64,000 nucleotides of DNA from Saprospiraceae bacterium (GTDB taxonomy: Bacteria; Bacteroidota; Bacteroidia; Chitinophagales; Saprospiraceae): positions 1 through 64,000 of the forward strand of contig JAEUUU010000021.1 of NCBI GenBank assembly GCA_016787345.1, written 5' to 3'. The position numbers and the translations under genes are program-made. Of the stretch, positions 1 to 7,738 are shown one piece after another; within the stretch, counting starts at the first letter, position 1; every line of letters begins with the position of its first letter. The notes under the pieces are model-generated. The model did no database searches, was not told the DNA's origin, and was given only the letters and a program-made list of their open reading frames with translations.

Positions 1-1
1 C

Positions 2-472
2 CTGGGCGCTTGTCGTTACAACGGACAATCATTTGACTGGATCTCCGAGGAAGACGTCACCGAACTTCATAACGGGCCATCCAATGGCGTTCGCTCGGTT
101 ATAGAAGACAGGGACGGGTATTTCTGGTTCAATTCGGCTTATCGCTATAACGTCTACGGAAATACAAACGGACAAACGTTTTACAACAGGGAAAAAAGTA
201 TAGGAAACCTGGATCGCAGACCCGACAGCGATTTCTGGGAGTATCTGTCTATCGCCAGAGACAATAACAATGAATTATGGATCGCCACCTATAGGAACGG
301 CGTTTGGCGGTACGATGGGGAAAGCACAACGCACTACCCCGTGCTGGCCGAAGGGAAAGAGATTACACTATTCTCTGTTTACAAAGACAACAATGGCGGC
401 CTGTGGCTTGGCACACATGAGAATGGGGCATATCAATTCAAGGGGAAGACTTTTGAACGATTCCAACCCTGA
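2..472 (+). CDS. Two-component-regulator propeller (Reg_prop) protein, C-terminal fragment
   Basis: The 157-codon frame is open from the first bases of the window to a TGA, so only the C-terminus is present. It shows repeated motifs of the Reg_prop type: DRDGYFWF, then DNNNELWIATYRNGVWRYDG, then DNNGGLWLGTHENG. These are typical blades of the seven-bladed propellers found in the periplasmic sensor part of hybrid two-component systems and in stand-alone lipoproteins of Bacteroidota. No histidine kinase domain follows, so this is a free-standing propeller protein, or one whose other domains lie upstream. Its signal or ligand cannot be read from this fragment. Confidence 0.75.
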   Translation: MGACRYNGQSFDWISEEDVTELHNGPSNGVRSVIEDRDGYFWFNSAYRYNVYGNTNGQTFYNREKSIGNLDRRPDSDFWEYLSIARDNNNELWIATYRNGVWRYDGESTTHYPVLAEGKEITLFSVYKDNNGGLWLGTHENGAYQFKGKTFERFQP

Positions 473-546
473 GGAGCGAAACGGGGGGGCAGCCGCCTCA
501 CAGCGCGGCGTTGTGATTTCAACAAACCGAATTCCGGACGAAATCT

Positions 547-554
547 TACATTTG
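547..554 (+). promoter_or_regulatory. Bacteroidota -7 box upstream of the SASA esterase gene
   Basis: TACATTTG matches the TAnnTTTG -7 consensus exactly. No good TTTG -33 element lies about 20 nt upstream. It leaves a 32-nt leader before the ATG at 587, which favours that start over the GTG at 560. Confidence 0.45.
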
Positions 555-586
555 AGCAGGTGCACAAATCTCGTACGAATTTATCC

Positions 587-3500
587 ATGATCAACATGTA
601 CAACAAGGCAAAAAAGGGCCCGTCCACGCACATTCTGCTGCTTTCTGTTTCTTTATTGGGCGCCTTTTGGGGTTTACCCGGTACAACCAACGCTCAAATA
701 CTCGATGCCCGGAGAAGCGGATTCACCTGGATTTCCACGGAAAACGTCAGCGATCCGGCATTTGGTTCGGGCTATACGATGTACAGCGCTGCCTGGCCGA
801 TATTTAAACATTACCCCGGCCCGGCCGACTTCCAAACGGGCCTGAGCAGCAGCTGGCTGACGACCCAAAGAACGGGTTCCGAGCCGGATCAATTTTATAC
901 CACCATCGAGGGCGGCCTGGGCTGGTGGCACGATACGCGTTTTGGCACCAAAGTGCCCAAGTTTATCATGGGAGGCGTGTCTTATAATTTTTATGCCTGG
1001 GCAAATGGGCCCGGCGCAGGGAAAAGCGACATGTTGCCCAACGGACAAAGAGACTGGAGTACGCCCGGTGGCAAGTATGGCGTGGCGCAATTATCCAACA
1101 CATTACTTTGGGCGCCCGATGGCCTGAATATGGCACAAAGTTTAAATGGCGAAATGCTTGGCTACGGCTATATTCCTTTGCCCCTGACGGACCCCATTTC
1201 AAATACGAACGGGACGAATATCACAACCGGCAATCAATGCTGGACTTTGTTTCTGAATTCCACCAATTTCAAAGGCCCGGCAACCTTCTTTTTACCCACT
1301 TTCTGGACCGAGCCCGCATTACTGGACCCCTCTTTGGAAGGATTGTTTCTGGACACAAGACCATCCGACCCGAACGTTGGTTTCGGTATTGAACACGCGG
1401 GATCGCCTGCGATTATTTCTTTTGACAGCAACGGAAATCCGTATGCCAAAACAGAAAGACTGCAGTTCCCGGTCAACAACGGGGACAACTCCATGATTTT
1501 GAATCAAATTTCAGTCTACTCCCAGGATGCGCTCTGGAACGACCTTCAAGCCTGGTTCAATGGCGGGCCCGCTGTCCAGCCAGGCATCAATTCAACCGGC
1601 ACGTACAACGTATCATTTGTCAATAATGGCGGCGCCATGGCCGCTGAAATCTCCGAAACTGCGCCCAACGGCCTCGACCACGATATTGATTTGAATTTCA
1701 TCGACAATGTTCAATTCAACGCGAACATTATGGGATTTGAATACGACCTGAACATTGTTGAAAAAGACGAAAAGAACTTCCTGCTACCCGAATACTTCAG
1801 GCTTGAGCCGGACAATCTCTGGCATGCCATAACGGAGGAAGCCGTTCCGCCCGCTACAAACTTATTATCAACTGCCGTACCGACCTCGCCCCGGCCCGAA
1901 ATCACTTATCTGACACCCTTGGACCCCGAATGTCAGTGGCAAGATCCCAACGGCCCCTGGAATAACCCCGGACCGACCGCCGGCCCTTTTACAGCCGACC
2001 TTGGCGACGGGACTACGGTTACTTATTACTGGTATCGTTTTGTCGACCAACCCGCGATTATCCATGCCAACCTTCCGGAAGATATTCGCACTAAACTGCA
2101 GCAAAGAGTCGAACTCATTCATGCCAACTGGAGCCATACCGACGAATACCTGGCGCCTCCTTCCATAGGGCGGATAGCCACCATCGATCCGGCAGCGATT
2201 GTCCAGCCACCTGCCGGCCTGGAGATTGGCTACGTTCCGATCGTGACCAGGCAAGAAAAAACACAGAAAAAAGTAAGGGTGTTTGTTTTAGCCGGACAGT
2301 CGAATATGCAAGGTTACGGCGCCATCGATGACCCCGAAAACGGCCCGGGAAGTTTATACGACGTTATCCAGAATGATACAAATGGCAGGTGGTCGGCAAT
2401 CGGCACAACAGACAACTGGACAACGCTGGAGAACGCCTACCTGTATTTTGAAAGAGACGGCGAAACAATCAGATCAAATGTAACCGTCGGGCAGGGCGCT
2501 TATGATAATTTAATAGGACCGGAATTAATGTTCGCCCACCAACTGGATGAATATTTTGAAGACCCCGTGCTGATTATCAAAACTGCCTGGGGCGGAAAAA
2601 GCCTGGCGGTAGATTTTCGCCCGCCCTCAGCAGGCGGCACAACCGGCGAATATTATAACGCCATGATACAAATCGTAAAGGATGTTACTGAAAATCTGGA
2701 GAACGAATTTCCAAACATCGGCGCTACAGATTACGAGATTTCAGGTTTCGCCTGGTTTCAAGGCTGGAACGACGGCGCATCCGACGATTACCTCAACGCG
2801 TATGAAAGCAATCTGTATCACCTGGTCAACGACGTAAGAAGCGACCTTGAAGCACCCCGGCTGCCGTTTGTTATAGCCAGCTCCGGACAAGGCGGTTTTG
2901 AGGCAATCAACGATTCCTGGGTACAGAGCATGCAAAATATTGTGTCGGTCGCACAGGAAACCGTGGGGTGTAATGACACGGTTTATGGCGGCTGGGTTGG
3001 TTTTGTCAATACAAAGCCCTTTTATCTGAATCAATCAGATTCTCCCGAGGATGCCATTTACCACTTTAACAACAATGCGCTCACTTTCTTGAATATCGGC
3101 AAAGCCATAGGCAATGAAATGATTCTGGCAATCAATGATATGGCCTTTTGTTATGTGGATTGCGGCAACCCGGTATCGCCCGGCATCGTGTCGATCGGAA
3201 ACAGGGTATGGAACGACCTGAATCAAAATGGCATCAATGAACCAGAAGAACCGGGCATCCCAGGCGTATCTTTGGTGATTTGGTCGGACTCCGACGGCGA
3301 TGATATACCCGACTGGCAGGGCTTCGGCGGCGTTCAGGTGACTGACGAGAACGGGTATTACAGGTTTTCCGGTTTGCAGCCCGGAAATTACGTGGTTTTT
3401 GTGTGGCAGGTAAATAACTGGGGTCCCGGTGAACCCTTGGAATATTTTGTATCAACCAATAATGTTGAAACAAATGCCAATAATGACGTTGATTTGGACA

Positions 3501-3928
3501 ACAATGGCTCGGGTAATCCTTTTACGGATATCATGTCGGGTATTGTGACGCTTATAGCGGACGAAGAGCCGCTGAACGACGGCGACCCCGCCAATTGTTA
3601 TTTTAATTACGACGCCAGCGGCAACAACACCGTTGATTTCGGGTTTTACAACCCGGATATCGTTTCCGGAAACATGGATATGGACGAGAAGGATCAGTTG
3701 ATTCAACTTTTTCCAATACCCGCCGGGAATGAGTTTACCATCAAATGGAATGTCGGCAGGCACCGGATTCAAATCCATGATTCTGTCGGCAGAAGGCTTC
3801 GGGAAATTGACTCCACCGAATCCGTTCAATCTATCGATATTTCATCTTTACCCGCTGGTATCTATTTTGTTAAAGCAATCAATTTGAATAACAACAATAC
3901 ACAAGTATTGAAATTAATAAAGCAATAG
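587..3928 (+). CDS. Secreted SASA-type carbohydrate esterase with SdrD B-like domain and T9SS type A sorting domain
   Basis: A 1113-aa exported protein. After the signal peptide (ending near TTNAQ) comes a region of about 500 residues that I do not recognise. From about residue 562 there is a SASA / CE6-type esterase domain: the nucleophile block GQSNMQG (Ser near 572), FAWFQGWND (about 720), and DAIYHF with a likely catalytic His near 826. An SdrD B-like Ca-binding Ig fold follows (GNRVWNDLNQNG to GLQPGNYVV, about 868-1030), then a T9SS type A C-terminal domain (LFPIPAGNEF to GIYFVKAI). SASA-family enzymes remove acetyl groups from sialic acid or xylan; the substrate here is unknown. The ATG at 587 was chosen because it leads into a normal signal peptide; a GTG at 560 and an ATG at 596 are alternatives. 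Confidence 0.85.
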   Translation: MINMYNKAKKGPSTHILLLSVSLLGAFWGLPGTTNAQILDARRSGFTWISTENVSDPAFGSGYTMYSAAWPIFKHYPGPADFQTGLSSSWLTTQRTGSEPDQFYTTIEGGLGWWHDTRFGTKVPKFIMGGVSYNFYAWANGPGAGKSDMLPNGQRDWSTPGGKYGVAQLSNTLLWAPDGLNMAQSLNGEMLGYGYIPLPLTDPISNTNGTNITTGNQCWTLFLNSTNFKGPATFFLPTFWTEPALLDPSLEGLFLDTRPSDPNVGFGIEHAGSPAIISFDSNGNPYAKTERLQFPVNNGDNSMILNQISVYSQDALWNDLQAWFNGGPAVQPGINSTGTYNVSFVNNGGAMAAEISETAPNGLDHDIDLNFIDNVQFNANIMGFEYDLNIVEKDEKNFLLPEYFRLEPDNLWHAITEEAVPPATNLLSTAVPTSPRPEITYLTPLDPECQWQDPNGPWNNPGPTAGPFTADLGDGTTVTYYWYRFVDQPAIIHANLPEDIRTKLQQRVELIHANWSHTDEYLAPPSIGRIATIDPAAIVQPPAGLEIGYVPIVTRQEKTQKKVRVFVLAGQSNMQGYGAIDDPENGPGSLYDVIQNDTNGRWSAIGTTDNWTTLENAYLYFERDGETIRSNVTVGQGAYDNLIGPELMFAHQLDEYFEDPVLIIKTAWGGKSLAVDFRPPSAGGTTGEYYNAMIQIVKDVTENLENEFPNIGATDYEISGFAWFQGWNDGASDDYLNAYESNLYHLVNDVRSDLEAPRLPFVIASSGQGGFEAINDSWVQSMQNIVSVAQETVGCNDTVYGGWVGFVNTKPFYLNQSDSPEDAIYHFNNNALTFLNIGKAIGNEMILAINDMAFCYVDCGNPVSPGIVSIGNRVWNDLNQNGINEPEEPGIPGVSLVIWSDSDGDDIPDWQGFGGVQVTDENGYYRFSGLQPGNYVVFVWQVNNWGPGEPLEYFVSTNNVETNANNDVDLDNNGSGNPFTDIMSGIVTLIADEEPLNDGDPANCYFNYDASGNNTVDFGFYNPDIVSGNMDMDEKDQLIQLFPIPAGNEFTIKWNVGRHRIQIHDSVGRRLREIDSTESVQSIDISSLPAGIYFVKAINLNNNNTQVLKLIKQ

Positions 3929-3986
3929 GACAAGCCCATGCGGCTTCCGTATTCTATTTTTTGAACCTTCTCAAACAACTATTCAC

Positions 3987-4241
3987 ATGCTTTCAGGCAA
4001 AGACTACTCCCAAATGTCCCTCGAAGAATTGGTGGCAGAAGAGAAAAAAATGAGCGGGCTAAAAACCACAACTGCCGTGTTCGTAGGCTTCCTTTTTGGT
4101 ATTGCCCTTTTTGCCGCGACGCATAAAGGCTTCTTTCTCACGGTCATTTTAATCGTTGCCGGCTTTTCAATTGGCGGCAAGCATGCGCAAAACCTGAAAA
4201 GTATTCGGGCAGAAATAAGTCGCAGGGAAAACGCGCATTAA
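3987..4241 (+). CDS. Small membrane protein, unknown function
   Basis: An 84-aa protein with a charged N-terminal amphipathic stretch (SLEELVAEEKKM), then two closely spaced hydrophobic segments (about residues 28-45 and 48-62) and a basic C-terminus. It looks like a two-pass inner-membrane protein with both ends probably in the cytoplasm. I recognise no family. It starts 58 nt after the SASA esterase and runs the same way as the small genes downstream, so it may be co-transcribed with them. Confidence 0.6.
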   Translation: MLSGKDYSQMSLEELVAEEKKMSGLKTTTAVFVGFLFGIALFAATHKGFFLTVILIVAGFSIGGKHAQNLKSIRAEISRRENAH

Positions 4242-4268
4242 TCGATCCAACGGAAAATTACCTTTACT

Positions 4269-4400
4269 ATGACTGAAAAGATTGGTGGCCTCCTGTTTCC
4301 CATGTATGCTAAATATATCCTGTCATTCGACAAGTCTTTCGAACAGTTCGCTGCCGACTTGAAAAAAGAGGCAGAAATTATTCACAACACCAAAAATTGA
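4269..4400 (+). CDS. Possible 43-aa small protein, unknown
   Basis: An ATG opens a 43-codon frame (MTEKIGGLLFPMYAKYI, then an acidic helical stretch ending HNTKN) that stops 4 nt before the ATG of the next gene. Its spacing between two same-strand genes and its soluble, amphipathic composition suggest it may be translated. It is too short for composition to decide and I know no homologue. It could instead be leader sequence of the 133-aa gene. Confidence 0.35.
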   Translation: MTEKIGGLLFPMYAKYILSFDKSFEQFAADLKKEAEIIHNTKN

Positions 4401-4404
4401 CACC

Positions 4405-4806
4405 ATGAAAAAAGGAACAAAAGAAAACCCCTGGCAACTCAAAACGCCGCCGCTCAGCGCCGAATACGAAATGTATTTGGATGTGAAAGACGATAAAGAA
4501 GTCATTGTTTGCACCGTAGGCAAAACCGTTCTGCTGTATGATGCGCGCTGCCTGAGCGATCTGCACAACATGCTCAAAGAACACGGCGACTGGATGGAAC
4601 TGGGTGCAGCCGACGAACAAAAACCCGCGAAAGAAGGCACCGTCGAGGCATGGGGAAGATCGGAAAACAATCCGGTTGGCGGCTGGTACGGACTAAAAAA
4701 AGGGCTTCGGGGGAGATTCGGCATGTATATTCCGCCGTTGATGGAAGAACTCGGGCTTGTTGAACTGGAGCACAACGCAAAAAACAATCGGATGAGGGCA
4801 AAGTAA
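4405..4806 (+). CDS. Conserved protein of unknown function (KGTKENPW family)
   Basis: A 133-aa soluble protein with no signal peptide. It has a dense set of conserved-looking motifs: KKGTKENPWQLKTPP at the N-terminus, CTVGKTVLLYDARCL (about 31-45), EHGDWMELGAADEQKPA (about 54-70), and a basic aromatic C-terminal half with GGWYGLKKGLRGRFGMY. I recall this pattern from a widespread bacterial family without known function (possibly catalogued as DUF6855; unverified). Two cysteines (CTV and ARC) could be functional. It starts 4 nt after a small ORF and lies 44 nt upstream of the metallo-beta-lactamase gene. Confidence 0.75.
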   Translation: MKKGTKENPWQLKTPPLSAEYEMYLDVKDDKEVIVCTVGKTVLLYDARCLSDLHNMLKEHGDWMELGAADEQKPAKEGTVEAWGRSENNPVGGWYGLKKGLRGRFGMYIPPLMEELGLVELEHNAKNNRMRAK

Positions 4807-4850
4807 TCCAACAGGCCGCGGTTGAGAAACAAAAACAAACACAATTTAAC

Positions 4851-5591
4851 ATGCGGAATGCTGTGCTTTTGACCATCAACTTTATCTTTTTCCTGAGCGC
4901 CCTATTTGGCCAGACAGGAGACGCCAAACTAAAAATCTCCCCGCTGACGGGAGATTTTTACATTTATACAACCTACAACACGTACGAAGGAACCCAAATA
5001 CCGGCAAACGGGATGTACCTCGTCACAAACAACGGCGTGGTCCTGTTCGATACCCCCTGGGATACGACCCAGTTTCAGCCCTTACTGGACAGTATTCGTT
5101 TGAAACACCGGCAGGACGTGACAATGTGTATTGCAACGCATTGGCACAGCGACCGAACGGAAGGGCTGGCATATTATAAACAACTGGGAATCAAGACCTA
5201 CACAACGCGCCTTACCGACGAGCTGTGCAAAAAGAACAACAAAAAAAGGGCTGAGTACTTAATTGAGGGCGATACCGTTTTTCATATCGGGCCGTATTCT
5301 TTTGAAACTTATTATCCGGGAGAAGGGCATACGACCGATAACATCGTCATTTGGTTCGGCAAAGAGAAAATCCTTTACGGCGGCTGCCTCATAAAGGGCG
5401 CCGACGCGGAGAACCTGGGTTATTTGGGAGATGCCAATGTAACGGAATATTATTCCACGCTGAAAAAGGCACAGAAAAAATGCCCCGATCCGAAGTTTCT
5501 TATCATCTCACACAGCGACTGGAACGATACGAATTCATTGAAAAATTCTATAAAATTAGCCAAAGAACTCAAAAAGAAAAATCGTTCATAA
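4851..5591 (+). CDS. Subclass B1 metallo-beta-lactamase
   Basis: A 246-aa periplasmic Zn hydrolase expected to open the beta-lactam ring of penicillins, cephalosporins and carbapenems. A signal peptide ends near LFGQTG. All six B1 zinc ligands can be placed: HWHSD (His97, His99, Asp101), GEGHTTDN (His160), GGCLIKG (Cys179) and ISHSDW (His221). The Cys ligand and the spacing are typical of B1 and resemble the BlaB/IND-like enzymes of Flavobacteriia, including the LGYLGDANV segment after the Cys loop. The last ligand motif usually reads PGHGxW; here it is SHSDW, keeping the His but not the Gly. No resistance regulator or mobile element adjoins, so this looks like a resident chromosomal gene. 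Hydrolysis of a particular drug is inferred only. Confidence 0.9.
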   Translation: MRNAVLLTINFIFFLSALFGQTGDAKLKISPLTGDFYIYTTYNTYEGTQIPANGMYLVTNNGVVLFDTPWDTTQFQPLLDSIRLKHRQDVTMCIATHWHSDRTEGLAYYKQLGIKTYTTRLTDELCKKNNKKRAEYLIEGDTVFHIGPYSFETYYPGEGHTTDNIVIWFGKEKILYGGCLIKGADAENLGYLGDANVTEYYSTLKKAQKKCPDPKFLIISHSDWNDTNSLKNSIKLAKELKKKNRS

Positions 5592-5625
5592 AGATTCACC
5601 GTTGCAAGGCCTGGCCAAAAATAAC

Positions 5626-6231
5626 ATGCTTAAAATCATCTCTGCTCTTGCCTTATTCATACTCGCCACAGCGCTGATTACCTGCTCTGTCCAGTCCAAT
5701 AAACAGGCCGTCAAAAAAGAACCATCCGCCGTTTCTCCTGCGGCCGACAGCCTGTTGCCCAACAGCGATCAATTGGCCGGAGTCTGTTCTTTGGCCATCG
5801 CCGATTACATCGACATGGTGTATCAAAAAGACAAAACCCGCTTCGATACCCTGTTTTTGGGACAACAGTTTGATTTTGTGCGCCTTGAACCGCCGGATAC
5901 CATCAGGGGCGTTCAAATCCGTTTGCTGAAAGCGGAGGAGATCGAGCGCAAAAAATCAGTGTATAGCCCCACTTCCCCCTTTATCAATTTCATCGGTTTT
6001 TGGGAGCAGAGCACGGTGGATTTCGTTTTTGTTGCATTTTACCCCGGATTTGCCCACCAGTTTGACGCTTACCTGGGTTATACATACCGTCCTGAAACGA
6101 AGCAATTCGAACTAACCCAATCGCGTATCGAAGTGTTGGTGCGCAACAAGGAAGGGAAAGCCGATCATTTTGCTGTTTATGAAAACGGCAGGCATACCGG
6201 TAACAAGCCGGTTGAAGGAGATAAAAAATAG
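5626..6231 (+). CDS. Putative lipoprotein, unknown function
   Basis: A 201-aa protein with an N-terminal hydrophobic stretch followed by ATALITCSVQS, a plausible lipobox with the lipidated Cys near residue 20. The mature part contains ADYIDMVYQKDKTRFDTLF and several aromatic-rich beta-type segments (FVFVAFYPGFAHQFDAY). I recognise no domain. It starts 34 nt after the beta-lactamase stop and may be in the same transcript. An upstream TTG at 5602 is in frame, but the ATG at 5626 directly precedes the signal sequence. Confidence 0.7.
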   Translation: MLKIISALALFILATALITCSVQSNKQAVKKEPSAVSPAADSLLPNSDQLAGVCSLAIADYIDMVYQKDKTRFDTLFLGQQFDFVRLEPPDTIRGVQIRLLKAEEIERKKSVYSPTSPFINFIGFWEQSTVDFVFVAFYPGFAHQFDAYLGYTYRPETKQFELTQSRIEVLVRNKEGKADHFAVYENGRHTGNKPVEGDKK

Positions 6232-6258
6232 TATCTTATCAATAAATTTTGAAAAACC

Positions 6259-6678
6259 ATGCCATCTAAGCCCCCGCCCCGGGGAGAACGCCCGGAGCGC
6301 GCCCCGGCTCCCCGGTTTCTCAACGTCGACCTCGATGTAGAAGCCGGCGGCGACCTGAGCCCCTTGCTGGAGCACTGGAAAGGCCCGATGGTCACCCTCG
6401 TGGAGCCATCCGACACGGGCGGGAATTTTGCCCGGCTGGAACATTCGACCCAGCCGACCGATGCCGCCGATGCCATACGCCGTTTCTGTGATGCTATAGA
6501 AACACTTCCTCCCGATCTGGCGGAGTTTTGGCTGCATTGTCCCGTTCGACAACTGGTTATCGGGTATGAAAGCGGACACGAGCCGCCTTATTATCAGGAA
6601 ACACTGTCCGCTGACTTGCTGGCCCGGGCAGCGCGTTGTTTTACCGGTATCGGGACGATCGTGTACCCCGTGCAATAG
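6259..6678 (+). CDS. Hypothetical protein
   Basis: A 139-aa soluble protein with a proline/arginine-rich start (MPSKPPPRGERPERAP) followed by a compact mixed alpha/beta sequence: FLNVDLDVEAGGDLSPLL, FWLHCPVRQLVIGYESGHEPPYY, and ADLLARAARCFTGIGTIVYP. No signal peptide or membrane segment. I cannot assign a family. The upstream gene ends 27 nt before it, so it may share that transcript. Confidence 0.6.
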   Translation: MPSKPPPRGERPERAPAPRFLNVDLDVEAGGDLSPLLEHWKGPMVTLVEPSDTGGNFARLEHSTQPTDAADAIRRFCDAIETLPPDLAEFWLHCPVRQLVIGYESGHEPPYYQETLSADLLARAARCFTGIGTIVYPVQ

Positions 6679-6729
6679 CCGTATTTTGCAGCGGGTCCGG
6701 ATATCCCCAGCCCATCTTAACACTAAATC

Positions 6730-7644
6730 ATGCACTTCAGAATTCTATTCCTTCTCTCCTTCTTTTCAGCCCTGTACTGCGGCGCTCAAAACCCTTCGAG
6801 TACCGAAGAGATTTTTTATACCTCAAACTATAAATGGGGGGTAAAATCCAAATCGGGCAAACTCGTCATCGACACGATTTACGACCGGATATTCGTACTG
6901 TACGAAAACAACAGACTTACCTTGCCGCCCAAAGACCGCAACCAGCCAGGCCCGTGGCTAAACTGCTATATCGTAATCAGCAGGGAAAAAGGGACCGCGA
7001 TTTTCAGCAGTTCGGGTAAAATCTTGTTTGATTTCGTCCAGTGCAACGGTCTGCAGTACGACGCCCGGACCCAAACCGTGGTTGTAATCAAACAATTGGC
7101 CGACAACCGGTTGCGAAGCACGTTGCATTCGATGGATGGCCGAAATCTGTTCGAAGATGACTTTGAAAGCATCGGCTACGTCACCCGCTCGGACCTGATC
7201 GTGCTCATCGCAGAAGACGGGGCAAAAGACGAATTTTACATCTACAACGCCAAAGAAAACCTGAGGACCGGCCCCTACTCGCACATCAACGTATTCAATC
7301 AGGACAGCAGTCCGCTGCTCGGAATGAAGGAGGAGGAGTTTAACAAATTTCGCAATCTCAACATCCTCACCGTGCGAAAAACCGTCGACAATGAAGACAT
7401 CTGGGGCATTATGAACCTGGAAGGAGAATTGCGGGTCCCGTTTTCGTATAAAAGGTTCAGAATCATCGATTCGTCGATGCAAAGCACCTTGATCGACAAA
7501 TGCCAGAAACCGGACAACGTAGAGTTCGTGTTTTATTCCTACGACATGAATGATACGAATGAAACCAGCCTGCTTCTTTTCGATGCCCGACTGGACCTGT
7601 ACAAGTACGATGCAGCGGAGCGGAAGATATTCAAGGCGGATTAA
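6730..7644 (+). CDS. Exported WG-repeat-like protein
   Basis: A 304-aa protein with a cleavable signal peptide (LFLLSFFSALYCGAQN). The N-terminal KWGVKSKSGKLVIDTIYDRI and the later IWGIMNLEGELRVPFSYKRF are typical WG repeats: Trp-Gly, then a turn, then P/D-x-x-Y-D/K. More degenerate copies lie between them. WG-repeat proteins are common in Bacteroidota and probably form beta-rich scaffolds, but no biochemical role is established. No sorting domain is present, so it is probably periplasmic. Confidence 0.65.
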   Translation: MHFRILFLLSFFSALYCGAQNPSSTEEIFYTSNYKWGVKSKSGKLVIDTIYDRIFVLYENNRLTLPPKDRNQPGPWLNCYIVISREKGTAIFSSSGKILFDFVQCNGLQYDARTQTVVVIKQLADNRLRSTLHSMDGRNLFEDDFESIGYVTRSDLIVLIAEDGAKDEFYIYNAKENLRTGPYSHINVFNQDSSPLLGMKEEEFNKFRNLNILTVRKTVDNEDIWGIMNLEGELRVPFSYKRFRIIDSSMQSTLIDKCQKPDNVEFVFYSYDMNDTNETSLLLFDARLDLYKYDAAERKIFKAD

Positions 7645-7738
7645 TGCCTGATTCTGGCCATTTTTCAATTAACGAGAGCTTTGTCTAAACAATTTGGGCG
7701 CCGACGAGGTATATGGTTAAAACAAAACGCCATACACC

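Noticed and set aside
4851-5591. Metallo-beta-lactamase as part of a mobile resistance island
   Set aside because: No transposase, integrase, attC-like site or terminal repeat is visible within several kilobases.
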